Notes: generated by a model not told the origin, from the sequence alone. Shown: positions 7,870-16,550, numbered from the stretch's first letter. The stretch is 64,000 nt of DNA from Geobacteraceae bacterium (GCA_016720395.1 JADKKR010000001.1:124001-188000); one strand, 5' to 3'. Numbers and translations are program-made.

Positions 7870-8856
7870 TCAATCCAGTTCCAGAACCGGCTCATCCAAT
7901 ACCGCCAGTTGCTCCCGCAGCGCCAGAATCTGCTCGCCCCAGTAGCGGACGGTGTTGAACCAGGGAAACGCCCCCGGAAAGGCCGGATCGTCCCAGCGGC
8001 TGGCGATCCACGCGCTGTAGTGCAGCATGCGCAAGGCCCGCAGTGCCTCGATCAACCGCAGCTCACAGGGATCGAAATCGCAGAACTCACGGTAGCCTTC
8101 CATAAGAGACTCCAGCTGGGCGGTCTGACGCTGGCGGTCACCGGAGAGCATCATCCATAGGTCCTGTACCGCCGGAGCCATGCGGGCATCGTCGAAATCA
8201 ACGAAGTGCGGGGCATTGTCCCGCCAGAGGATGTTGCCGGCATGGCAGTCTCCGTGGGTGCGGATGTAGCGAGCGGGGCCGACACTGTCCATGATCCCGT
8301 CGATGGCCTCCAGCAGCTGGCTGGTGACGGCCTCGTAACTGGGGCGGTAGTCCTCGGGGATGAAGCGATCCCGGATCAGGGCCACGCTGTCGTGGCCGAA
8401 GTTACGGCAATTCAGGACCGGCCGGTGACTGAAGGGCTGCACATTGCCGATGCGGTGAATGCGTCCGAGCATGCGGCCGAGGATCAACAGGTTGTCCAGG
8501 TTATCGAACTCCGGAGCATGCCCACCCTGGCGCGGATAGAGCGCAAAACGGAATTCCTTGTAGACAAACAGGCTCTCACCGGCAGGATTCCTCATGGGTG
8601 CCACTACCGGCAGTTCGTGCTCTGCCAGCTCGAAGCAGAACCGGTGCTCCTCACTGATCTGTTCGGCACTCCAGCGGCCGGGCCGGTAGAACTTGGCGAT
8701 CAGCGGCTGACCTTCGTCGATGCCCACCTGGTAGACGCGGTTCTCATAGCTGTTCAGCGCAAAGGTGCGGCAGTCGCAGCGGAAGCCCTGGCTCTCGACG
8801 GCGTCCATGATGAAATCAGGGGTGAGTGCGTGAAACGGGTGATGGGTCGTTGTCAT
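7870..8856 (-). CDS. srkA: Stress response kinase A (YihE/RdoA family)
   Basis: A 328-residue aminoglycoside-phosphotransferase-fold protein kinase. Visible motifs are LIAKFYRPGRWS with the ATP-binding Lys, the catalytic loop HGDCHAGNILW, and the metal-binding VDFDDARM. In E. coli the homologue is a Ser/Thr kinase active under envelope stress. It is transcribed towards folD across an 88-bp gap in which nothing stands out. Confidence 0.88.
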   Translation of the reverse strand: MTTTHHPFHALTPDFIMDAVESQGFRCDCRTFALNSYENRVYQVGIDEGQPLIAKFYRPGRWSAEQISEEHRFCFELAEHELPVVAPMRNPAGESLFVYKEFRFALYPRQGGHAPEFDNLDNLLILGRMLGRIHRIGNVQPFSHRPVLNCRNFGHDSVALIRDRFIPEDYRPSYEAVTSQLLEAIDGIMDSVGPARYIRTHGDCHAGNILWRDNAPHFVDFDDARMAPAVQDLWMMLSGDRQRQTAQLESLMEGYREFCDFDPCELRLIEALRALRMLHYSAWIASRWDDPAFPGAFPWFNTVRYWGEQILALREQLAVLDEPVLELD

Positions 8857-8990
8857 GAGCTCACCATACCATCAAAACAGGCGGCACCGGAGCAGAAATT
8901 TTTACAGGCCGGTCTTTTTTTCACGACGAATGAGCCTGGCACCGGCAGGCATTTGTGATATGCTCTAATAACCCATTACGAGGAGGCTCC

Positions 8991-9728
8991 ATGAAATCAT
9001 TGCACCGTTCGATCCTGGCTGCGACCCTACTGCTTACAACAATCTCCAGCCCTGTCCATGCAGGTTTCTTCGATGATCTGACCTCGGTACTTGGCGGCGC
9101 GGGAGGGTCACCGGGAGGCAACCTCGATGACCCGACCATCGCCAAAGGACTCAAGGAAGCACTTGCCACCGGAACCACCCGCGCGATCACATCGGTATCC
9201 CGGCAGGATGGCTATTTCGGCAACGAGATGATCAAGATCCTGATGCCCGAGAAGATCCGCAGCACAGCCGATCTGCTCGGCAGGGTCGGCTTCCAGCAGG
9301 AGGTTGACGATTTCGTGCTCAGCATGAACCGGGCCGCGGAAAAAGCAGCCCCCAAGGCGACTGAGCATTTTACTACCGCCCTCAAGGCAATGTCCTTCGA
9401 CGATGCCCGCGCGATCCTGCAGGGTGATACCACCTCGGCAACCCGGTATTTCCGTCAGAAGACCGGTGACAGGATTTATGCCGACTTCAAGCCGGTGGTC
9501 GTGGCAAACATGAAGGATGTCGGCGTATCCCGGAATTTTATGCAGCTGAAGGAAAAATTCGATGCCATCCCTTTTTCAGGAACGTTCGGCACATTCGACC
9601 TGGACCATTACGTCACCACCAAGGCCGTCGATGGTCTATTCAGCATGCTGGGCGAGGAAGAGAGGAAAATCAGGACCGATCCGGCTGCCCGGGGTACCGA
9701 GCTGCTGAAAAAGGTGTTCGGGAAATGA
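8991..9728 (+). CDS. DUF4197 exported protein
   Basis: The 245-residue product starts MKSLHRSILAATLLL with a Sec signal cleaved near VHA-GFF, and continues with the DUF4197 pattern: GLKEALATGTTRAI near the N terminus, then LMPEKIRSTADLLGRVG and FDLDHYVTTKAVDGLF towards the end. Function is unknown; the protein should be periplasmic. AGGAGG just upstream of ATG 8991 fixes the start. Confidence 0.85.
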   Translation: MKSLHRSILAATLLLTTISSPVHAGFFDDLTSVLGGAGGSPGGNLDDPTIAKGLKEALATGTTRAITSVSRQDGYFGNEMIKILMPEKIRSTADLLGRVGFQQEVDDFVLSMNRAAEKAAPKATEHFTTALKAMSFDDARAILQGDTTSATRYFRQKTGDRIYADFKPVVVANMKDVGVSRNFMQLKEKFDAIPFSGTFGTFDLDHYVTTKAVDGLFSMLGEEERKIRTDPAARGTELLKKVFGK

Positions 9729-9905
9729 ATACCGTAGTTGCTCTGCCAGCCAACAGGTCGCCAATGCATCAGAGAGCCTGACAACAATAAATATTCTTTG
9801 CAGCACATGCCCCTCGTATGGTAAATTCTAAACAAGACTAAATCGGTTTTATTTGAGATGGTTTCATAAAAAGCAGGTTTTGAGTTAATGAGAGGGGGCT
9901 CTATC

Positions 9906-10394
9906 ATGTCACCTTATATGAGAATATCTGGAAAGATTAAATTCATTCTCCTTCTAAGCCTGGCATTTTATGCAGTTGCATTTAATTCAGACATTGCTTT
10001 GGCTAAAGGCGGCGGAGGCCACAGCGGAAGCGGTGGAGGGGGTAAATCTGAAATTCGCAGCGAAGACGGAGGGCACCGTGGGGGAGGCAGGCACAGCGGA
10101 GAAATCGGAGAAGTACATGGCGGTCGACATGGCTCTGTTGTACGTGAGCTTCCCAGGGGGGCTTCCGAGATAACTGTACGGGGCAACCCCTTCTTTTACA
10201 ATGAAGGGCGCTTCTTCAACCGCCACCACGACGGATTCATTGTTGTCCGTGCTCCTATCGGAGCGATTGTTGCGACGCTGCCGTTGGGTTTTGTCAACCT
10301 CTCGCTCGGCGGGAGCACTTACTATGTCAGTGAGGACACATATTATCAAAGAAGTAACGAGGGTTTTATCGTTGTCGCTCCACCACACAGGTGA
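9906..10394 (+). CDS. DUF6515-like Gly/His-rich exported protein
   Basis: From ATG 9906 (after a GAGGGGG ribosome-binding site) the 162-residue product has a signal peptide, a glycine- and histidine-rich linker (GGGGHSGSGGGGK), and two repeats of a beta-rich unit, GNPFFYNEGRFFNRHHDGFIVVRAPIGA and GSTYYVSEDTYYQRSNEGFIVVAPP. This matches the DUF6515 pattern of cell-envelope proteins of unknown role. The 160 bp upstream is AT-rich and holds no other gene. Confidence 0.7.
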   Translation: MSPYMRISGKIKFILLLSLAFYAVAFNSDIALAKGGGGHSGSGGGGKSEIRSEDGGHRGGGRHSGEIGEVHGGRHGSVVRELPRGASEITVRGNPFFYNEGRFFNRHHDGFIVVRAPIGAIVATLPLGFVNLSLGGSTYYVSEDTYYQRSNEGFIVVAPPHR

Positions 10395-10452
10395 TCCCGG
10401 CACGCTGATTTCAAGCTGGTTTATCCACAATTTTTCATGACGAAACGGGCAG

Positions 10453-10487
10453 GTGCGAAAAGGTGGCCAGACGGTCACCTTTTCACG
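10453..10487. terminator. Hairpin terminator after the DUF6515 gene
   Basis: Near-perfect stem GAAAAGGTGGCC / GGTCACCTTTTC with an AGAC loop, symmetrical A and T runs. It resembles the dispersed hairpin family in size and design but has a GGTG core. Confidence 0.6.
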
Positions 10488-10599
10488 TATTGAAGGGTCC
10501 CCCGGAAGGAGCCAGTCAGCAAACCGCAGATAGTGTTTGACAAGAGTGCCGGTTGTATGGCACCGCAGGTACACAATTAATTTCGAGGGAGAAACAGAA

Positions 10600-11082
10600 A
10601 TGAGCAACTGCTATTGCGGGAGCGATGTCGCCTATTCCGATTGCTGCGAACCGATCATTGGAGGAGTGCAGCCGGCCGAAACAGCAGAGCAGCTTATGCG
10701 GGCGCGCTATTCGGCCTATGTCGGCGCGAAGATGGACTTTATTTTTGAAACAACCCACCCCGACCATCGTCAGGGATACGACCATGAAGGGACAAAGGAG
10801 TGGGCTGAGAGCTCCGAATGGCTGGGGCTCGAGATCGTCGGCACAACGAAGGGCGGACAGGAGGACAATACTGGCGCGGTCGAGTTCATCGCCCGTTTCC
10901 GCGAAAAGGGTGTCCTGCGCGAGCATCATGAGAATGCGCAGTTCGAGAAAATGGACGGGCGCTGGTATTTCAGTGAGGGTACCATGGTGAAACAGAAACC
11001 GGTCACAGTCAGCAAGCCCGGCCGCAATGACCCCTGCAGCTGTGGCAGCGGAGCCAAATACAAGAAGTGTTGCGGGAAATAA
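10600..11082 (+). CDS. YchJ-like protein with two SEC-C zinc motifs
   Basis: The 160-residue product has a SEC-C-like motif at each end (CYCGSDVAYSDCC at the start, CSCGSGAKYKKCC at the end) around a NTF2-like middle with MRARYSAYVGAKMDFI. Family members bind zinc through the Cys cluster; the biological role is unproven. The start at 10600 follows GAGGGA; upstream codons belong to untranslated leader. Confidence 0.88.
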   Translation: MSNCYCGSDVAYSDCCEPIIGGVQPAETAEQLMRARYSAYVGAKMDFIFETTHPDHRQGYDHEGTKEWAESSEWLGLEIVGTTKGGQEDNTGAVEFIARFREKGVLREHHENAQFEKMDGRWYFSEGTMVKQKPVTVSKPGRNDPCSCGSGAKYKKCCGK

Positions 11083-11117
11083 TGCCGCCGGCAGCGGCAG
11101 CGGAATTTTAAAACGGG

Positions 11118-11141
11118 AAAGGCGGCCGATCGGCCGCCTTT
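11118..11141. terminator. Dispersed GGCGGCC hairpin, copy acting as bidirectional terminator
   Basis: A fully self-complementary 24-base palindrome, AAAGGCGGCCGA plus its mirror half, followed by extra Ts. It sits between the convergent ychJ-like and FKBP genes and can terminate both. Confidence 0.8.
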
Positions 11142-11166
11142 TTCACATTCAGACTGAGCTCCCCTG

Positions 11167-11631
11167 TCAGAGAACCTGGCCGGCTTCGAGCTCTCCGGCG
11201 GTCGCCGGGCGCACCGCAGTAACGGTGCCGGTAAACACCAGCGACTGTCCTGCCAGGGGATGATTGCCGTCCAGCACGGCCTTGCCCTCTGCGATGTCGG
11301 TCACCCGGTAGAAGATCGCTTCATCAGGGGCGCCTTCCGGCTCGCCTTCGATCTGCATGCCGATTGCAAGCGGCTGCGGCAGCACATCCAGCGACTCGAT
11401 CAGTACCAGCTCGGCATCATATTCGCCGTAGGCCTGTTCAGGCTGCATCTTCACCATCACCGTATCGCCGACGGATTTCCCCTGCAGGGCCTGTTCAATG
11501 GCCGAAAAAACGTCATCATACCCGCCGTGAAGGTAGATCAGCGGTTCTTCGCCTGCATCGAGCACGTTTCCATCAGGGTCGGTGACCTCGTAACTCAGTG
11601 TCACGACACTGTCCTTGACAATCTGTTTCAT
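11167..11631 (-). CDS. FKBP-type peptidyl-prolyl isomerase (SlyD/SlpA-like)
   Basis: A 154-residue SlyD-type protein with VTLSYEVTDPDGNVLDAG at the N terminus, an insert-in-flap domain (AYGEYDAELVLIESLDVLP) and the closing NHPLAGQSLVFTGTVTAV strand. Unlike the FKBP at 179 it has no Cys-rich insertion, so the window encodes two distinct members. Start at 11631 is supported by GGGGAG upstream. Confidence 0.88.
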   Translation of the reverse strand: MKQIVKDSVVTLSYEVTDPDGNVLDAGEEPLIYLHGGYDDVFSAIEQALQGKSVGDTVMVKMQPEQAYGEYDAELVLIESLDVLPQPLAIGMQIEGEPEGAPDEAIFYRVTDIAEGKAVLDGNHPLAGQSLVFTGTVTAVRPATAGELEAGQVL

Positions 11632-11739
11632 GTTTTCTCCCCGGGCACCGGAAGCCAACCTGCAATGCCGGCCGGTGTAGCTGAAATAGTATCGATGTAT
11701 CGAAAGACAGAACGCCGGGCAGCGCCGGGTATGTCCACA

Positions 11740-12246
11740 TTAGTGCCGTTCGCCGCAGTCATCGTGTTTCCGGAGAAGATCCTTCCCCGATCCCAGCGTC
11801 AGTCCTCTCACGAAGTTACGCAGCAGCTGATCGCCGCATTCCTTGAAATTTCTCTGCCCGGCCCCGCGGAACAGGGCGGAAAGCTCCGGTTTCGAGATGG
11901 AAACACCCGCCAGCCGGAAGATCTCCAGCATATCGGTATCGTTCAATTCCAGAGCAATACGGAGCTTCCTCAGAATGAGATTGTTATTCAGCGGGCTGGC
12001 CGGCAGCCGTGGTGTATCCGGCGATCCGTCCCGGGGACCGCGCCGGCTGATTATCAGTCCGTCCAGAAAAGCAGCCATCAGTGCATCATCGCAGACCGCG
12101 AAACCCTTCTCATCCTCCTTCTTGAGGAGATTAAGGACCTCGACCGGACCGATTTCATGCCCGGCCAGCGCACATGTTTCTGCGATACTGACGCCATTCA
12201 GGTTCAGGGCGTAGCGGAGCCGTCGAAGGAGGTCGTTGCTGGTCAT
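11740..12246 (-). CDS. DUF1456 family protein, copy 1
   Basis: A 168-residue protein made of two similar helical halves, each starting LLRRLRYALNLN or ILRKLRIALELN and ending in a conserved helical pair (AALFLDGLII-type; LLRNFVRGLTL). This is the DUF1456/YehS pattern, function unknown. A paralogue lies at 33764-34231. Confidence 0.85.
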   Translation of the reverse strand: MTSNDLLRRLRYALNLNGVSIAETCALAGHEIGPVEVLNLLKKEDEKGFAVCDDALMAAFLDGLIISRRGPRDGSPDTPRLPASPLNNNLILRKLRIALELNDTDMLEIFRLAGVSISKPELSALFRGAGQRNFKECGDQLLRNFVRGLTLGSGKDLLRKHDDCGERH

Positions 12247-12312
12247 GGAGAAGGTCCTTTAGAATTGACGTAGAGGCCTGCGGGCCCTGAGTCGTGCATG
12301 ATGATCAGAAAT

Positions 12313-12342
12313 GAAAAAGGCCGCCGGACGGCCGCCTTTTTC
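12313..12342. terminator. Dispersed hairpin, terminator of the HD-GYP gene
   Basis: A5 and T5 runs flank a GGCCGCC / GGCCGCC stem with a GGAC loop; one stem position is mismatched (CCGCC against GGCCGCC). It follows the 3' end of the gene at 12375 on the minus strand and lies upstream of the DUF1456 gene. Confidence 0.65.
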
Positions 12343-12374
12343 ATGTCAAAGGTATCACTTCCGGGGTTGTTTCG

Positions 12375-13676
12375 TCAAGCATGACCTGCTGCCATAACCG
12401 CCACCTTGCCGCTAATTTCGCTGTACTCCATGACCGCCTCCCTCTGCGCATCGACGCGGACGGTGTTGAGCTCGTCATAATTGCTAGCGAGCAGGTCCAC
12501 CATATCCGGATCGAGGGCCGACTGGGAAACCATGCTGTACAGGACCTTCAGCGCCGAAGGCCGGTCCATGCCGGCCCGGTAGGGTCGGTCCTCGGTAATG
12601 GCGGTGAACACGTCCGACACCGCCATGATGCGTGAGCCGTCTGAAAGATCATCACCTCCAAAGTGATAGGGGTAGCCCTTGCCGTCGATCCTCTCGTGAT
12701 GGTTTGCGCCCCAGGAGGTGATTGCTTCGAACGGACGTATGTTCTCGAGTGCACGGCGGGTAAAATAGGTATGACAGCGGATCAGCGCCCTTTCCTCGGC
12801 GGTGAGGTCAGCAGGTTTCTCCAGCAGTTCCGCCGGGACGGCAAGTTTCCCCAGGTCATGGAGCAGCCCGGCAATCCGCATCTGCGCACATTCTTCCGTA
12901 GACCGTCCGGAGAGGCGGGCAAGGGCCTCGGCACCGGCCGCCACACCGCTCGAATGGGTGGCGGTGAACCGGCTTCTGAAGTCGATAATCCGGGCAAACA
13001 TGCGGCTAAGACCGAGGATCCCGTCGGTGTCAAGCCTGATCGACCGGAGATGGGCTCGCGGATCGAATGATGGACTGCGGCCTGGAAAGGCCAGTCCCAG
13101 CCAGAACGACTCCCGGCAGGACAGTTCATTGAAGGCCTCAACCAGAACAGGCGAAAACATCACCCCGGACATTTTATCGATCCTGGCGCGGATATCCGGG
13201 ACCCTGACCAGCAGATTGATCCCGTCCATCGTACCGATCAGCACCGAGATCCGGTCGGCCAGATGCAGGATGTGACTGCCAAGCGGCACCGTTTTTCCCT
13301 GCTGAACCTCGCCGGCGCCATCGGCCCACATTACATGGTGGAATCTGACCATTTCAGCCAGTCCGGCCAGCGGACCGAACATCTCGAGCAGAAGTGCACC
13401 GGTTTCGGCATGCTGGTGCGGTTCGCACCCTTCGAAGCTCAACAGCCTGACCCGGTCCGTCAGGGAAAGCGCGCCGATATCGTGGAGATTTCCGGCAAAA
13501 TGCAGATCGATCCGCTCCTCTTCCGTCAAACCCAGCTGGCAGGCCAGCGCGTGGGCGACCAGACCGACCCGGTTATGGTGATCGGCCAGCACAGGGCTTA
13601 CCAGGTCTATTGTATCAGACATGCAGTTGATCAGGTCGGAAAGCGGGACACTCAATCCATCGTGCTGCTGTGCCAT
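12375..13676 (-). CDS. Double HD / HD-GYP domain phosphohydrolase
   Basis: The 433-residue cytoplasmic protein has two HD-type domains. The N-terminal one has HNRVGLVAHAL and HD at 65-66; the C-terminal one has HD at 273-274 and HHERIDGKGYP at 326-335, the HD-GYP signature associated with hydrolysis of cyclic di-GMP or cyclic GMP-AMP. No receiver or membrane domain is present. Substrate cannot be read from the sequence. The stop precedes a terminator hairpin. Confidence 0.85.
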   Translation of the reverse strand: MAQQHDGLSVPLSDLINCMSDTIDLVSPVLADHHNRVGLVAHALACQLGLTEEERIDLHFAGNLHDIGALSLTDRVRLLSFEGCEPHQHAETGALLLEMFGPLAGLAEMVRFHHVMWADGAGEVQQGKTVPLGSHILHLADRISVLIGTMDGINLLVRVPDIRARIDKMSGVMFSPVLVEAFNELSCRESFWLGLAFPGRSPSFDPRAHLRSIRLDTDGILGLSRMFARIIDFRSRFTATHSSGVAAGAEALARLSGRSTEECAQMRIAGLLHDLGKLAVPAELLEKPADLTAEERALIRCHTYFTRRALENIRPFEAITSWGANHHERIDGKGYPYHFGGDDLSDGSRIMAVSDVFTAITEDRPYRAGMDRPSALKVLYSMVSQSALDPDMVDLLASNYDELNTVRVDAQREAVMEYSEISGKVAVMAAGHA

Positions 13677-13786
13677 GACACACCTCCAAGGATATGCCGG
13701 ATAGGGAGCTCCAGATATATTCGAATATCTTAACTATACCCCGCTGCGCCACCTTTGCAATCCAGACACACAAAAAAACCTGCAGG

Positions 13787-13828
13787 TATAATCATCCGAT
13801 TTGATCTGCATCAAGACAGTCAGGAGGG
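13787..13828 (+). promoter_or_regulatory. FNR-type box downstream of a TATAAT element, with strong ribosome-binding site
   Basis: A TATAAT at 13787-13792 is followed at 13801-13814 by TTGATCTGCATCAA, an exact TTGAT-N4-ATCAA palindrome as used by FNR/CRP-family regulators. Its place over the expected start site would suit repression. AGGAGGG (13822-13828) then precedes ATG CGA TGG TGA, so translation would stop after three codons. Confidence 0.45.
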
Positions 13829-13882
13829 ATTCATGCGATGGTGATGTAAGAAGGTATTCTGTTTCAGGCGGGGGACGCGGCG

Positions 13883-14023
13883 ATGATCACCACCAGCGAA
13901 ATTGCAGTTACCATCACGATCTGGGTCTTGACGGCCACCGGCGCCTTCTTTGGAACTCGTGCCGCCTCGCGGCGCAGAAGACAGAAAAGCGCGGATCGGC
14001 AGGAACCGCAGCGCCACCGGTGA
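13883..14023 (+). CDS. Possible small membrane protein, 46 residues
   Basis: The frame starts MITTSEIAVTITIWVLTATGAFFG and ends in a very basic tail (RRRRQKSADRQEPQRHR), the design of a single-pass membrane peptide with positive cytoplasmic end. No family was recognised. It follows the FNR-box region, so it may be its target, but the ribosome-binding site next to ATG 13883 is weak. The rest of the 13677-13882 gap has no other gene. Confidence 0.4.
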   Translation: MITTSEIAVTITIWVLTATGAFFGTRAASRRRRQKSADRQEPQRHR

Positions 14024-14278
14024 CTACTTGATATTCCTGCTGGCCGAGAGAATGACTTTATCACCCAGGAAATTGACCGTGATGTTCTTCTGCTCGTTTC
14101 CCCAGACGCAGCTCTTCACGAAAAGCGCCTCCGAACAGCTGTCCGGTTTTCCAATAATAGTAACCACCTCGCTGTACTCAATCCCGGTCTTGATCTTCGC
14201 ATAGTTGTCCACCGTCAGTTTGCTGCAGCCAGGCAGCATGGTGACCAGAACCATCAGCACGATCATACGCATCATCAT
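14024..14278 (-). CDS. DUF3862-like small lipoprotein
   Basis: An 84-residue precursor with a lipoprotein signal ending LPGC, then KLTVDNYAKIKTGIEYSEVVTIIGKPDSC and a CVWGNEQ segment, the SmpA/OmlA-like fold described as DUF3862. It should be a periplasmic lipoprotein of unknown role. Its stop abuts the stop of the small plus-strand frame at 14023. Confidence 0.75.
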   Translation of the reverse strand: MMMRMIVLMVLVTMLPGCSKLTVDNYAKIKTGIEYSEVVTIIGKPDSCSEALFVKSCVWGNEQKNITVNFLGDKVILSASRNIK

Positions 14279-14326
14279 AATTTACTTCCTTTCATGTCAA
14301 GCCGCCTGAGACCCTCCGGCCTGCTC

Positions 14327-14833
14327 TCAAGTTTCATTGCCATCCTTCTTCGTGACCGCCGGCTTGGCGCCCGACTGACTGATGAATGCCAGGAACCCCT
14401 CCTCCAGTCGATCTGCCGCAGCATTATCGCCGACACTTCGCAAAATCTCGATCACGCATTCTGCCGTGCAGAGGCAGGCCTCTTTCTGGTTTTTCCTCAG
14501 GGTATAGCGCGACATCCCGGTCGGCGTGATGCCGACACGGCGTACCTTCTGCAGGTAGGGGCTGCGCTGATGGATCTTGCGGGCCTCGTGCCAGGTGCCG
14601 TCGATCAGTATGAAGCGGGTGATGCCGGACAGATCGTCGCCGTTCGCATCGGCAGCACCGGGATAGACCAGCGCCACCCCCCCGCTCTCGATCTCTTCCA
14701 GCAGCGCTGCTGGGGGGGTCATACGGTCCCAGCGCACCTGTTCGGCAGCATCTCCCAGGATATCCAGCACCAGGCGCCCGGTGTTGGAGCGTTTTCCGAA
14801 TTCCTTGAAATGGGTCAGGAGGGTGAACTTCAT
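14327..14833 (-). CDS. DTW-domain protein (TapT-like tRNA acp3U transferase)
   Basis: The 168-residue protein has the family motif IDGTWHEARKI and downstream SPYLQKVRRVGI, followed by ECVIEILRSVGD. TapT-type enzymes add aminocarboxypropyl to uridine in tRNA using S-adenosylmethionine. The N-terminal Cys cluster found in many members is missing; the product begins directly at MKFTLLTHFKEFGKR. It lies 3 bp downstream of the TauE gene in the same direction. Confidence 0.75.
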   Translation of the reverse strand: MKFTLLTHFKEFGKRSNTGRLVLDILGDAAEQVRWDRMTPPAALLEEIESGGVALVYPGAADANGDDLSGITRFILIDGTWHEARKIHQRSPYLQKVRRVGITPTGMSRYTLRKNQKEACLCTAECVIEILRSVGDNAAADRLEEGFLAFISQSGAKPAVTKKDGNET

Positions 14834-14836
14834 ATT

Positions 14837-15628
14837 CTAAAACATGCTCAGCAGCAGCTTTGTCCCCATCACGATCAGCAGCAGGGCGAAGATCTTCTTC
14901 AACCAGCCTATCGGGAGACTGTGGGCAAGCCGTGCCCCGAGAGGTGCCGTAAACATGCTGGCCAGCGAGACCCCCAGCAGAGCCGGCAGATAGATAAAAC
15001 CGAAACTGTGCGGGGGAAGCTCTGCCCCCAGGCCGTTGAGCAGATAACCGGCGGCGCCGGCCAGGGCGATGGGAAAACCGATCGCCGCGGATGTGCCGAT
15101 GGCGTTGTGCATGGCGATGTTGCACCAGACCAGGAACGGGACGGACATGCTGCCGCCGCCGATGCCGACCAGACTGGAGACGCAGCCGATGACTCCCCCG
15201 ACACCGGACATCGCCGCAAGGCCGGGAAGCTGGCGGTGCGGATGCGGGCGGATATCAAGCAGCATCTGCAGGGCAACATAGTAGGTGAACACCACGAAAG
15301 AGCCTTTGAGGAAGCCGGTGGAGAGCTGGGCCGCAACCCATGAGCCGAAGAACGTGCCGGCCATGATACCCGGTGTTATCCGTCGCACGACGGTCCAGTC
15401 CACTGCTCCGCGTTTATGGTGGGCTCGCAGACTGGAGACCGATGTAAACATGATGCTGGCCAGGGAGGTGCCGAGGGCCAGATGAAGGATATGCTCCGCC
15501 GGCATATGCTGGGCCGTAAATATAAAGGTCAGTATCGGAACGATCACCAGACCGCCGCCGACACCGAGCAGCCCGGCCAGCACTCCTGCAAAGGCACCTA
15601 ATCCGAGATACAACAGCCATGCAGACAT
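14837..15628 (-). CDS. TauE/SafE-family membrane transporter
   Basis: A 263-residue polytopic protein with two related halves, each opening with a Gly-rich helix (AGLLGVGGGLVIVPILT and SSLVGIGGGSMSVPFLV), typical of sulfite/organosulfonate exporters of the TauE/SafE group. Substrate is not predictable. An AGGAGG-type site precedes the start at 15628. Confidence 0.85.
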   Translation of the reverse strand: MSAWLLYLGLGAFAGVLAGLLGVGGGLVIVPILTFIFTAQHMPAEHILHLALGTSLASIMFTSVSSLRAHHKRGAVDWTVVRRITPGIMAGTFFGSWVAAQLSTGFLKGSFVVFTYYVALQMLLDIRPHPHRQLPGLAAMSGVGGVIGCVSSLVGIGGGSMSVPFLVWCNIAMHNAIGTSAAIGFPIALAGAAGYLLNGLGAELPPHSFGFIYLPALLGVSLASMFTAPLGARLAHSLPIGWLKKIFALLLIVMGTKLLLSMF

Positions 15629-15808
15629 CCTGCTCCTCCTTTGAAGGAATCAACCGCATCATCATACTCGGAGGACAGTTGTTTTTCCACCACATAAAAT
15701 CCTCTCCGTAGCCTGAACTGTGTGAGAGGGGTTTACCTGCAGACTGTTTTTCCGCTATACTGGCACGAATTTTCATGTACCAGACTCTCACATGTGAAGG
15801 TGCCGCCC

Positions 15809-16498
15809 ATGGCCAGATGCTCGAACTGCAACGCCCCGCTCCCTGATGGATCTGTGTTGTGCGACTACTGCGGCGACCGCAATGACATCGATCTCACGGG
15901 AATCCACTACTACACCACCCATGAAAACGACGCTCCGCGCACCTGCCCGCGCTGCGACGTGCGCTTGAAGACCCTCGACATGAGGCTGAAGGGCAGATTC
16001 CTCATCGATCGCTGCGAACAATGCCTGGGGCTCTTCTTTGATCCGGGTGAACTGGAGGCCGTGCTGGAGGCCTCCGTCAGCAACGTCTTCCTCATCGACA
16101 GAAGCGGGCTGGACAGCATCAACCTGAAACGACAGCCCGACCAGTATCCGGTTTCCTATATCAAATGCCCGGTCTGCTCCCGGCACATGCACAGGGTCAA
16201 CTTTGGTGTCAGGAGCGGCGTCATCATCGACCGCTGCAAGGCCCACGGGGTCTGGCTGGATGGAGGTGAACTGAGGCATCTGATGGAATGGATGAAGATG
16301 GGCGGCAGACTCCTCGATCAGGAGCGGCAGGAGCAGATCAAAAAGGAAGAGCAGAAACGGGAGAGCGAACAGCGCCAGAAACTTGCCGGTTACGGGAAAG
16401 AATCCTCCCCGTTCGACAACTTCGGCGACCCACTGCGCAACTCCGATCCGGACCTGTTCGACATTGTCTACAAGGCCTTCCGGCTCTTCACCAGATAA
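15809..16498 (+). CDS. Zinc-ribbon protein with paired TFIIB-type motifs
   Basis: The 229-residue product has an N-terminal zinc ribbon (CSNCNAPLPDGSVLCDYC) and two zf-TFIIB-like units, CPRCDVRLKTL with RCEQCLGLFFDPGELE, and CPVCSRHMHRV with RCKAHGVWLDGGEL, then a charged coiled-coil-like stretch (about 175-205). The repeated W/F-x-D-x-GEL element is the family hallmark. Role unknown, probably nucleic acid or protein binding. GAAGG precedes ATG 15809. Confidence 0.78.
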   Translation: MARCSNCNAPLPDGSVLCDYCGDRNDIDLTGIHYYTTHENDAPRTCPRCDVRLKTLDMRLKGRFLIDRCEQCLGLFFDPGELEAVLEASVSNVFLIDRSGLDSINLKRQPDQYPVSYIKCPVCSRHMHRVNFGVRSGVIIDRCKAHGVWLDGGELRHLMEWMKMGGRLLDQERQEQIKKEEQKRESEQRQKLAGYGKESSPFDNFGDPLRNSDPDLFDIVYKAFRLFTR

Positions 16499-16524
16499 CA
16501 GTCGTGGACAAGCCTGCGGATGCG

Positions 16525-16550
16525 AAAAGGCGACCGGTCGGCAGCTTTTT
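16525..16550. terminator. Dispersed hairpin after the zinc-ribbon gene
   Basis: AAAAGGCGACC and GGTCGGCAGCTTTTT form an imperfect stem with a T6 tail, 26 bp after the stop at 16498. It is a partly decayed copy of the common hairpin. Confidence 0.55.
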
